DNA of 64,000 nt, taken from positions 95,637,515-95,701,514 of the forward strand of contig OX424555.1 of assembly GCA_949152475.1 (NCBI GenBank), written 5' to 3'. This DNA comes from Terebella lapidaria (taxonomy: Eukaryota; Annelida; Polychaeta; Terebellida; Terebellidae). Made by a program: the position numbers and the translations under genes. The stretch's first letter is position 1. Each line of letters starts with the position of its first letter. Below the pieces are notes generated by a model. The model was not told where the DNA came from and made no database searches. It saw nothing but the letters and a program-made list of their open reading frames with translations. This document shows positions 12,699-23,900 of this stretch, in pieces.

Positions 12699-12823
12699 CT
12701 ATTATGCCGTCTTTATGTCGCCGATAAAAGGTGCATTTGTCCTGATTTATCGCCCACATTACTTGGCGGAAAACTGTCATCACGACGATCAGACAAATTT
12801 GATGATATTTCATGATGAGTTGT
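12699..12823 (+). repeat. Highly conserved island, copy 1
   Basis: This matches 41,428-41,553. From 12,730 to 12,823, 93 of 94 bases are identical although the flanks are much more diverged. It lies inside a 110-codon open frame (12,619-12,951), but the single difference in the 94 bases changes an amino acid, so coding constraint is not shown. Inverted, rearranged copies of the same DNA seed the minisatellites at 55.6 and 61.0 kb. Confidence 0.8.
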
Positions 12824-15800
12824 TATGGCTTGTATTATGTTTGGTCATGAGATACATGATTGATAAATCCAAAGGAAAGGACCTGGAACTACTCGACTGG
12901 ATGAACATTCAACAGAAAACTACTGGTATAATCACGAACGCACTCGAGTAACAGTCAATCTACTTATCGCCAACACATCCAGAAACACTACAACTTTACC
13001 CAATACCGCTAAGGAACTCGATCTGATAACTTGAAGACTCCTGAGACGTACTTAGAGTTGACCTGATCTCGGAGATCGTTTTTCCACGCATAAAAATGTC
13101 GTCCGGGTCTCGTCCGGGTGTTTTTATCTGTAGTTGTTATGTAACTGTATCAGTGGTGAATGATGTCTTTAGACTTAATATATTTGAGTGTTGGAGAAGA
13201 CGAGGTGGGAACACAGCCAGCTTACTGAGGAGGGACAGGTGGTCTTTGGACAATAGTTTGCTTTACTCTATAGCACAAATTATTTCGAGTTATGATTTGT
13301 AACTAACCACAATGTGACAAATAACTTGCAAATCCATCTGGTGCAAATCCGGAATTATGGGAAATGTGAGATATTGTAAGCTGCTGTGCTTGAAGATTGA
13401 CGTTGTATTTAGTTTCCACCTTAAAATAAATGGTTTACCGGTATTGAAGGATAGTTATTATTTGAATATCAAATTTAACTAATTCTTACCGCATGACAAA
13501 ACACGTTCTCTTAACTTTATGGGCCTGGACATTACAAAACTTCAGTCTACAGCAGACTATTCCTATCGATTCCTCGCTATGTCCCAGTTCGTATATACAA
13601 TCATAATTGAATAAATTGAGTGATGTAACAGATGCTTTCCGTGAATGACATTGCTATTCATGAAAACGTCTCTTTCGTCCAAGAAGGTTACTAATGCCAG
13701 TCTATCGATCCTAGGACAGGCAGTCATGGCAATGGTCACGTAATGTCTGGGCTGTATTGTCTGTAAAGGGTCTTTAGATACCATATGTTGACTGAATTAA
13801 AGACCTAGTAGCATGCCGATGAAAGTGCGTCTCATTTAGTCTGTTATGAATAGTTTTCAATTAATTCGAACGAATTTCACAAATACAATCAATGGGTTTC
13901 AAGATATTGAATAAAATAGGCATTACTTCCATAAATTGCCGAAGATTTTGATCATGATTTTAGTATGGGTCACGTGGTTGGTGACGTAAGTTGAGGCAGA
14001 ACTGAAAGTACTTGTAGCCAGCAAGGTAAACTGCATGTCGCATACTCATTCTCTTCGTGTATGTTTGACAATTCAAGTGAAATGGTAAGATGACGGGAAT
14101 ACGGCATTTCTTGTCTTGATATTTATAATCAGTACTATTCATTCCCCCGGAACGGAGGTTTGTTGAACTGCAAGATGTCCAGTATTTCTTGGTTTTAGCA
14201 TGTTTTCTTTTCAATTGAATGCATTTTGGAGTGATTTCCCATCTTTGAGCTTGCCACCAAATTACGTATTTTACGTTTTTGGCGAGCCATCAAAGCACAT
14301 TCTGCCCCAACTGACGTCACGATTACGGAAACTGCCGAAACTATTTTTTTCATGGGCATGAGAAGGCGATTGTAATACTGACTCAATATACTCGATTACA
14401 TGTCGCTGTTATTAACTACCAATTACCGAGAACATCTTCTTTATCACTAAATGTCCACAATGTCTTCATCTGAACAGGAATAAAACCATATAATGGTACC
14501 TTGCTACTATGACTTTAACCGTGGATCGTTTCCGAGGAAATTATGAATCATGCATCAGTATTGTTGCATTTTTAAAATTATTTTTTACAGATTGATCTTG
14601 AGGTGAACTCCACTACACAGTTATAACAAAGGTTCAACATAATAAATGTTGAGCAATCATCTAAGTAAAATTTATATCATTTGCTATAGCGCTCTTCATA
14701 GGTTGGTTATATTCCTTTCAAAGGCGCTTTACACTCTAAACCCAGTAATTTATTTAAGCAGCTACACCCAAAGCGCTATACTATCACTCAGTACACACTC
14801 TGTACCCTTTAAATCCTGACTTGAGATATACACTATAGTGGTAAATGGCTTAACACAGCAGTGCAGCCCGAGACTCAAGCCCAAGACCCTTTGATTTCGA
14901 GTCTGACGCCGTACTACAATCCTGACTGTAAGTTACCTGTCGTGAGTCGTGTGAGGGACAAACCTGGATTCCCCACCAATTTCATTCGAAATCTCCCCAA
15001 TACACTAAACGCAAAGAAGCTGTTGGGTTCTATCATCCATAGACCTATCATTCATATAATTACATGTATTTTCATGTTGATTGTTTGCTGTTTTGCATGT
15101 ACCGGTACTTAGTCTTCCAAACGGTTGGTTTTGATCATTGATATGTTTTGTCTATGTCATTATAGATATGGTGTGTTCGTTTTTGTGAGGTATTATGGAT
15201 ATACCAACCTCCTTGTGGGTTCTGTTGTTGTTTCCTTCTTCTCTATTCCATCCTTCGATAATTCAAAGACGTGCTCACAAAAACAAAGTGCTTCATAACA
15301 GATCCCTACCTGTGTGTAGATATAAATGATGTTTGAGTGTATGATAAATGGGATATTTTTAAAAGTATGACAGAAGTTTAATCATCCTGGCGACTGTACT
15401 GGATAATAAGATAAGGTTTTTTTTGGTTTTAGAAAGTTGTTGATATAATTTGTTACTTTGTTATTATGTCTTCCACTTTGATATTCATATTCCTTTGAAG
15501 GTCCCGGGTTGTATCTAGTATAGATATGAGAAATACATGTGCATCAGTATGTTTCACGGATTTCATAATTGAATGAGATTAGATTCTGACAAATATACTA
15601 AGTTAGATAATTGAACACGATTCAACTGTGCATACAACCCCTTTTGGCTATCGTTATAAATTCAGTTGTAGCAGATACAGGTACATGTCAGGTACGTGTC
15701 ATACAGGTATAGAAAGTGCTCCTGTATGGTTTCTAGCCTCAGGCGGAATAATAAATTTATATTGACCCAGAAAACCCCAGAGGATGCACCTGATATCGCG

Positions 15801-16210
15801 TGATAATTGTGCTGATTATGCAAGTGGCTGCATACAACAGAATCAGCAAACTACTGAATGATTATGAAGCGTTGACATGCGAAATTTTTCATTTAGACAT
15901 GATCTGAATGCATCGATATGTTTCATATTACGATATGTCGTTTTGCAACGGTTGTAGATCGATTGTGAATGATGAATGAGTTCATATCAATGTGAAAAAT
16001 TTCAAATCCGTATTCGATTCTCATAGTGTGCACAATTGAAATTTTATTAGATTTACATATATCACATTAGGGAAGTCATACTGTAGCACCCTCAGTCACA
16101 ATCATCTATTATTACCCAAAAACAATTTTTGCTGACATCTGAGGCTTATGTCTGACTTGGGCAGTGTACCGGAGACATCTGTATTATGCCTCGGGAGTCA
16201 GTGTGTGTAT

Positions 16211-17193
16211 CCAGGGGCCTAGTGCACCAAACCGTCGTAAAACAAGCGTCGGTTGAGTGTCTGTGGAACCTACGTCCGTCGTAGAAACGTCCGTCGTGAA
16301 ATCATCGCCAGTGTTATGTGTACCAAGCAGTCGCAAATTGGTCGTTGGTCCGACGCGTCGGCGTGCCTACCGACGGATCGGTGCACACTTGTATAAGCGT
16401 TTAAGTGTCAAGATTATCAGTTTTAACCGTTAAATGCATAGTATATGGATGGTTGATGTTGGAAATACACGTACAGTATAACTCTGGAAAGCTATTGCGT
16501 GGACATTAAATTTTACAAAAATATACTGTAACCACTCTTGTAGGCACTACAGCTGCAAACATAAACCTATTGAAACCTAAAATAAATCTGTTGACAATGA
16601 ATGTACATTTTCCCCTGTGCGATTCCAATGTTTTACTATTATCGTACTTCAGCATTGATTACCAAATTATGCATATAATTGCAAAGGATCGAACATAAAA
16701 TACCTTTTGGCACATAATGAGCAGTGTTATCATCCCTTGTCATAATATAATCTGTCATGTACATTGGGTGTACATTGGGTGTATTAATATATCTACATGT
16801 AAGTATTCGGAAAAAATATAGCTATTTACAGTAAATGATATAATACAGTTTCATAATTTGAGTCTTCTTCGCGTGCTCAAGCAACATCATAATAGCGCAG
16901 TTGTAGCATAATTATACTGATACTCTGCAATCATTAAAATTTTGATAACAGATAAGAAATATCTTACTCCATTTATATTGTATGGTACACGATTTCAAAA
17001 GCTGTACGACCCATCTACGACTGCTCAGAAGGAGTTGCAGATTTTACGCCCAGTGGACGTTAGTTTTCAACGACCGACAGCTTGGTGCACACCAACTTTC
17101 ACACCGACGCAGAATTCACGACGGACGTTGGTGTTCTTACGACGGACGTTGTCACCGACGCTTCGCCGACGGTTTGGTGCACTAGGCCCCTGG
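16211..17193. mobile_element. 983-bp non-autonomous DNA transposon with long TIRs
   Basis: The two ends are inverted repeats: the first 27 bases, starting CCAGGGGCCTAGTGCACC, match the reverse complement of the right end perfectly. Similarity continues imperfectly for about 170 bp with recurring ACGTCCGTCGT and GCGTCGG blocks. The middle is AT-rich with no transposase. The inverted paralogue at 3,560-3,720 lacks it. The flanking triplets are TAT and TCT, so a 3-bp target duplication is possible but not proven. A PIF/Harbinger-type relationship is a guess. Confidence 0.8.
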
Positions 17194-17518
17194 TCTGCCA
17201 CAGAACATAGTATATCAAAGTGCATTCCCAAGTGTTTCACATGTTCTCCCGAGGCATTGTCTGTAATCCTCACCCATATTTCCTCTGGTCAGACCCGTTG
17301 TATACATGGATAACATCTCGAGGGTGTAGTCGAGCCGGTTTCCCTGTAGCTAGGTGGTGGTGTGGCGCCGCTCTCTGATTGATACCACAACAAACACGCC
17401 TGTCACTGAGTATGCGTTGTCTTTGTGATCCCTTTAACCGAACATGTACGCGCTAGAAGCAGTGGTCTGGGGCACTGTAACTAATTTCGACTGCAGATTC
17501 TCGTAAATGTTATAGTTG

Positions 17519-17523
17519 TATAG
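17519..17523. repeat. Target site duplication TATAG, left
   Basis: TATAG directly precedes the left LTR and is repeated exactly at 28,272-28,276 after the right LTR. Five bases is a normal duplication length for Ty3/Gypsy integrases. Confidence 0.9.
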
Positions 17524-18272
17524 TGTAAAGTTATTGACTACCGTCCGCTCTTCGGGATCCTCGAGGATAGTCCTCTCTCATCCGAGTCCTTGCGGACGCG
17601 CATCCGCTATTCCGGATCCTCGCGGCAGGGCCGCTCACCGGAGGTCGCGGCGGACACGGTAACTACTTCATCATTAACGGTAACCAGGTAACAGCCCACC
17701 CGACACTCCCAGGCCTACGGACACCGTTCAGAAACTGGTTCATCACCACGGTGTTAACTGGCGGGGCCTGGCGAGCCGCGGTCTGCCTCGGGGACGGAAC
17801 CCCGTACAGTCCGACATGCTGGCCAGAGCCTCTGTCACATGTCCCGGGAAGGGAGAGAGCTGGCGATCCACAGGGCCGAAGGCCCCCGAGTCAGCAACTC
17901 GTCTCTCCCAGCCCGGGCCTCCCCACGGAAATCGTCCCCAGGGCTCTAGGAGCCCACTACTCAGACCCAGGGAACACAAAGCTCATGGCGAGCCGCTCAT
18001 GGCGAGCCTCGTGTGCGTCCTAGTCTCGATCTTGGACAATCTCCTCGAACGAGTCGCTTCCAGTGTATATATAATACGCCAGAAACTGCAGGGCGCACGC
18101 GAGGTTAAATCGATCCATTGTTATAGTTTACTGGAGCGTAAATTACAATACGTCGCCGTGGCAACGCACGCTCGAACGGAGCATGTCAAAACAAGGCCAA
18201 GTACAGAAAGGCCACATAAATGGCTTTTATGTTTACAATCACCTGCCGCGTGCTTAGGGCAAAATCGCCACA
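17524..18272 (-). repeat. Downstream (3') LTR of the Gypsy element
   Basis: 749 bp, identical to the other LTR except for a 14-bp tandem duplication of GCTCATGGCGAGCC at about 17,980-18,007. Candidate TATA-like motifs on the minus strand lie at the complements of GTATATATAATA and GGCTTTTATG. I see no clear AATAAA on the element's strand. Confidence 0.96.
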
Positions 18273-18285
18273 TTACCCCCTTCTT
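18273..18285 (-). other. Polypurine tract
   Basis: On the element's strand the bases next to the downstream LTR read AAGAAGGGGGTAA. This purine run directly abuts TGTGGCG and is the expected primer for plus-strand DNA synthesis. Confidence 0.8.
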
Positions 18286-20907
18286 ACAATGTTGGTCCCC
18301 AACATGTTCCGCCCGCGCCCAAAATGCTCGAAACCCGACGAAGGCTTCGCATGGCGGGGGCCGGAAGAAGGCACGATGGCAACGCCCGGAAGTCACGGCG
18401 CAAACACTAGGACTTTAAGAGTCCCTTTTGGAAGAATGGGGGACTACCCCCGGACTTATGGAGTAAACTATAACGCGCTTTGCAATTTTGAATAAACCCT
18501 CATAAACAAGCTAAAATTTTGACCGAGGTGGTCCAAAACCGTGTGATGACCTTGAAAGGTCATCCATTATAAAAGGACGGTGTGTCGAGTCTTTGGAATA
18601 TCTTTAAGGTTAGACTTTAAATTTAGAAATTTTGTAAAACGACACACCGAGTGATCAAAAGTGATAGTACCTCTAACAAAGTGTTGCCGACCGCCCTGCC
18701 GGCCGGCTCCTCAGATCCGCAGAGCGGGTCTGAGGCAGGGCGGAGCCGCGGAAGCGACTCCGGCACGCCCGCATGACATATGTACATCTAGCAGACACAC
18801 ATACACCTGCGGACAGCTGTCGCAGACAGCTATCAAAGCCAACGCGGCAAGCCGCATCGACTGCCAGTATCTGTATACTGCAACCCGCACAGGCCTGTGT
18901 ACAGACACGCAGATGGACGGACGTCTGCACTTTCATGCAGCCGCCCGCCCGCCCGCACATCTTCAGCACGGCCCGCATGGGGAGTTTACAACTGACAAAA
19001 TCACCCGCATCTCGAACACCGGACACGCGGATCCCGCGGAATCCAGCGCCGCATCGGCGGACGAAATGCGGATGGCACAAAACACATGTGCTACACATCT
19101 GGAGATTAACAAATAATCCGGGTACGACATTTTTACATATATATACATGTAACAAATGACAGCTATACTACACGTGCAGCAATGCACGCGGTGTCGCTGC
19201 AAAACTCTGTCCCCGGTCACACTGACACACTGCCGTACCAACATACAAACACCATAAAACTCATGCGGAGGCAGTCATTTCCCTCCGGTGACTCCAAATC
19301 AAACCATGTATACGGGTAGAAACGCATTTCTATCCCGGGGGACCTCGCAAATAACTACAGTAATTAAGATCAGTCATTAGCTAAAGCTTCCGCACTGGCG
19401 GTAAATGACGTGAAACTAATCACCAAAGCAAGGTAGAAATTGGGCATAAAATTGACAGTAACCACTAACTTGTGGCTTGTACGAATATGTCAGACGAAAA
19501 CAACAATAAATCGTCATTCTCCAGTCTTTTCAAATATCACAGCAATCCGTCACTGTCAAGATTAGCGCAACTCCTTACACCCCTCTCGCGAAAGCAGAAA
19601 TCTCCCGATTTCTTACTCTCTATTGCACCGGAAAGGAAATTTCACATACTTGACTCACTTTGTATCAGTAAATGAGCAAGAACAGAATTCTCCAGAGACA
19701 TGCCGCACACTTGTGGCTTATAATCCTCCCATAAATAATAAATGAGATGGAAAATAAACAAAATCACTCCCCATAGCCGCTGGCACGCTTACAGGGCGAT
19801 CGGACATACCCATGACGTCCGGACAGACAATCGGGCGCCCTATGGGCGTTTGCAAAGCGCCCACTAGCAACCCCGACGTACAGCCCGGCCGCGGAGCGGT
19901 GCCCGGTCCAGCCCAGAGCCTCCTCAAACGACTACCGGAGCGCGGAGCCAATAGATTAGACGCGGAGCCGGCATGGGCCATAACCTCAATGGTTAGGGGG
20001 CGAACCCTTCATACCGGCGCCCAATCTAGAGGCGCCCAAAGATGGTGAAAGCAATAGCCGGCGGACGTCCGGAGCTGCCCGCGGACGGAGTCCAGGCCGG
20101 ACGTCTACCATTGTACGGCGTATTGCCCTTATCCAATGAAGATGAAATTGGAATTAGAAGCCACCACAAGTGTTGCGCATGTAATATACGACCCCCTTCT
20201 TAGAAGGAGGCCGGGGTTCCGGTCATTCCGGCCGGACCGCGTATTGTAAGGTACGATCCGGACGAGAACGAGCGTCACCCGCTGCCGCGGCTGGTCCGCA
20301 CACGCGGACTTAACAACCGCTCCATTATCATAATGGATAGTCGGTTTCCTGCCGTAAGAAACCTTAATCTACTATAACCGCAATTACAGTAGTGGCTCAC
20401 GGGGGATAACTACACCGAAGTGCGTCATCTTAAAGCGCCGCGGACGCCGGACGAGTCACGCGGACGAACCGCGGACATCAGTCCTCATCTGCGGACACTA
20501 TCCCCGCGTCCAGAGCCAGTTCCCCAAATCCGTGGGAAGACGCTTCTCCCGTAGCGGACGTAAATCCCAACCTCAGTCTGGCCATATAAGAGGTTGTCCC
20601 GGGACCAGGGGCGTCCGGCCGAATCAGTAAATTCGTCCGGCCAGCGTAACCGTTGTACGGATTACGCCGGACAGCCGTCCACAAGGTGCGGACCGGCCAT
20701 CCGCACGTCCCTGGCGCTAGAAACTACAGGAGGGCGGATGCGGAGCGGCGGCGTTACGACATGAAAGTCTCCGCGGACCTCAACTCCGAAGATGGCCACA
20801 AAGTAGCCACCCGCGGAGGTAAGTCGTGCGGACTCTCACGGAACGACCTAAAACCCGTCCGTAGTATGATAGACGGGTACCGCAGACGCATCCGCATGGG
20901 CGGAAGG
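18286..20907 (-). other. Long gene-poor 3' region of the Gypsy element
   Basis: About 2.6 kb lie between the integrase region and the polypurine tract. The longest frames (160 codons minus at 18,673-19,155; 151 codons plus at 18,661-19,116) lie opposite each other in GC-rich DNA. They have no signal peptide plus membrane anchor pattern and no known motif, so I do not call an envelope gene. CGGAC/GTCCG pentamers are very dense, especially at 20,040-20,850. A TATA motif facing the plus direction lies at 18,568. Confidence 0.7.
18545..18575 (+). promoter_or_regulatory. Possible antisense promoter: palindrome plus TATA box
   Basis: GATGACCTT and AAGGTCATC form a perfect 9-bp inverted repeat with a two-base spacer (18,545-18,564). 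The left arm contains TGACCTTGA, the complement of the TCAAGGTCA site bound by monomeric nuclear receptors of the FTZ-F1/ERR kind. Four bases on comes TATAAAAG (18,568-18,575). It faces against the element's own direction. An inverted pair CGGTGTGTCG/CGACACACCG (about 18,578 and 18,641) brackets the presumed start region. Function is inferred. Confidence 0.4.
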
Positions 20908-23900
20908 TTATTCCCACCCATACTGGGCTGGCGCACGTGGTTTCCGGCGTGGCCGCCCGTCATCCGCAGGTACTGGAGGGAGTGGAGGTACCTGCGGATC
21001 GCCGTCATCTGGCTGATAGCCACCCAGCCCATCATCTGACGGGTCAGAGAGGTCCGGGAGGCCCACCATACGGCGCACACGCTCGTCCGGAGTCCGCGGA
21101 TGCTGACCGGACGGATCCCATACGGGAGCATCATCCGGTTCCGCATCTTGAATTAGCGGATCCATGACCAGCGGGCCCTCGTACTTCTTCAGATTATCGA
21201 TATGGACAACCAGAACCCTGTCCGGATCGGAATCCCTCCGGATCCGGTAGTCCACATCTGTCACCTGTTTCAGTACGGTAAACGGGCCTATCCACGGCTT
21301 AGCAAATTTATTGCCTTGCTTAAGCGGCGGATAATAGTAGCGCACCTTGTCGCCTTCCGCAAAAGCTGGCCTACCCTTAGCATGGGCGTCATAGCCTCGC
21401 TTCTGCCGGAGGGCAGACTTGTCCAGGCGCGCGCGCGCGAAATCATGGGCGTTCGCCAGGGCGCGGCGAATCCACTCCACGTACTCCGGACCGCACTGGG
21501 GTACTGCGCCGGTCTCTGCCGCAGTTGGATACATAATATCCACGGGCAAATTTAACTCCCGGCCGTACAACATCGCGTGCGGAGTAACTCCGGTCGAAGA
21601 GTGGACCGACGACCTGTACGCCATTAAGACATACGGGAGGTGGTCATCCCAATCATTCGCACGATCATTCACAAAGGCCGCCAGCATGTTGAGGACCGAT
21701 CGATTAAAGCGTTCGACCTGGCCATCAGACTGGGGCCTGTAGGGGGTGGTACGCACCTTGGTACTCCCTAGCATCTGTGCTAGGTTCCGGAACAGGTTGC
21801 TCTCAAATTGCGTGCCCTGATCCGAATGTACCTGTTTAGGTACCCCATGGTACACCACCCATCTATTCACCAATAACCGAGCTACCTCGTCCGCAGTCTG
21901 GCGGCGCAGTGGGTAGGCGTCGGTATACTTGGTAAAATAGTCGGATATCACCAGGATGTACCGGAAACCGCGCGGGGTGACCCGGTGGGTATCCAGTATA
22001 TCCAAAGCTATCCGATCAAACGGCGCGCCCGCCTTAACCGTGGTTAAGGGGTGGCGGCCAGGAGTCGGGACTCCTTTGCGAGCTTGACACCGAGGGCAGG
22101 CTGCGCACCACCGTTGCACGTCCAAGCCGCTACCAGGCCAATGAAAGCGCTGTTGTAGCCTATGGACGGTCCTCCGGATTCCCAAGTGACCGGTCACCCG
22201 GAGGTCATGCAACTGGTGGAGTACTTCTTTCCGCAGCTCCGCCGGAAGCACCAACTGCCATATTGGAGGCAGTGGGGTCGGTGGCTCATAGCGCCGGTAT
22301 AAGAGGCCATCCCTCAAGGAGAGTCGTTCCCACTGAGATACTAGAGACAAGGTCTACTCCCTGTAGGTCTTTCGCTCATCCTTCGAGGGCTTCTGGCCGG
22401 CCTCAAGGGCTGTGATTACCGGTGCCAGAGCTCTGTCAGCTCTCTGCGCCGCAGCTATCTGCGCCGGAGAGTAGCCACCCAAGTAATTAGGCTCCTCATC
22501 CGTCGCGTCCGGCTGCGCCGCAGCGGCCATCACCACAGGGGGCAAGGACCGCTCATACTCAGACTCTCCAGAGGACGAGGGTACCCACGAGGAGTACACC
22601 GCCGGACTCGAGGAAGACTCGCTGGAGCTGAGCCGCACCTCCGCTTCATATGCGGGACGCCCTCGCCGATATCGGCGGGTCCGCGCGCGGAGATGAGCCC
22701 TAGACGCTCCGGCCGCCGTGTTGTTAGAGGGGGCGGCGGCCTGCGGTCTCCCCGGAACGTCCAATTCCGAGTCTGAGGACGAATCCGCGGCTTGCTGGAA
22801 TGGTGCCATCCCTGCACAACCCGGATTCTTGCACTTATGACAACGGGACAGGCCGTCCGCGTTGCCGTGCAACTTACCAGCGCGATGCTCTATCTGCATG
22901 TCATACTCTTGGAGTTTGACGAGCCACCGCGCCACCAAGCCATCGGCCTCACTATAGTTGAGGAGCCATCTCAGCGAACTATGATCAGTCCGCAAGCGGA
23001 AATGGCGTCCCAACAAATAGTGCCGGAAGCGCTTGGTCATCGTAACCACCGCGAGCAACTCGCGATGAGTGGTACAGTAGTTCATTTGAGAGCGGCTCAA
23101 GGCCACACTCGCATAAGCTACTACCCGCTCTTGCCCGTCCACGATCTGCGAGAGGACACCGCCGAGCGCGAAGTTACTCGCGTCGGTGTCCAAGATGAAC
23201 TCGCAGTCCGGACGAGGGTGCCGCAGCACCGGGGCCACTACCAAGGCCTGCCGGAGTCCCGAGAAGGCGTTAGCCTGCTCGGCGGACCAAACAAAATCGG
23301 CGCCCTTTTCCGTGAGGATAGTAAGGGGACGCGCGATCTCCGCAAAGCCGCGAATAAACCTGCGGTGGTAGCTCGCGAAGCCCAAGAAGGACCTCACGTC
23401 CGCCACGTTACATGGCGGAGGCCATTTCTGCACGGCCGCCACCTTTGCGGGGTCTGGTCTCACTCCGGTGCCCGTTACCATGAAGCCCAAGTACAGGATT
23501 TCCTGCGCGAATAGTTCGCACTTACTTGGCTTCAATTTAAGCCCTGCTCCGCGGATGCGATGGAGCACCATCTGAAGGTTGGTGAGGGTTTCCTCGAACG
23601 ACCGGCCATACACGACGACATCGTCGATGTAGACCATACATCGCTTCCAGAGGAACCCTTTGAGTACCATCTCCATGAGGCGCTCGAACGTCGCTGGTGC
23701 GTTACAGAGCCCGAACGGCATTACCTTGAATTGGTAGAGCCCGTTCTTGGTAACGAAGGCAGTCTTCGCCCGATCACTCTCCTCCATCTCCACCTGCCAA
23801 TACCCGGAGGCCAGATCCAGAGCACAGAAATAGTGCGACCCGGCCAGGGCATCGAAGGTATCCTCAATGTGCGGGAGAGGATATGAGTCCTTCCGCGTGG

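Larger units (their letters stand above)
6880..17523 (+). repeat. Large segmental-duplication unit, copy 1, left part
   Basis: This stretch is collinear with about 34,090-47,710. Anchors are 6,885-7,225 with 34,095-34,440; 8,460-8,510 with 35,265-35,320; 9,865-9,990 with 36,395-36,505; 10,440-10,700 with 39,300-39,560; 11,407-11,665 with 40,280-40,505; 12,530-12,830 with 41,220-41,560; 13,390-13,660 with 43,860-44,115; 14,920-15,180 with 46,500-46,740; 17,340-17,510 with 47,555-47,705. Identity runs from very high in islands to barely alignable. No host gene is recognised; the open frames seen here are discussed under rejected items. Confidence 0.8.

Noticed and set aside
12619-12951. 110-codon frame over the conserved island.
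   Set aside because: Start and end are not shared with the paralogue (41,366-41,581), and the one change in the 94-bp core replaces Glu by Gly. Conservation does not look like protein conservation.
17816-18418. 200-codon plus-strand frame over the downstream LTR.
   Set aside because: It crosses the LTR edge, and the matching frame over the other LTR differs because of the 14-bp duplication. No domain is seen.
18661-19155. Frames of 151 (plus) and 160 (minus) codons in the 3' region of the Gypsy element as an envelope or accessory gene.
   Set aside because: They lie opposite each other in GC-rich DNA and lack a signal peptide, membrane anchor or any family motif; probably open by composition.
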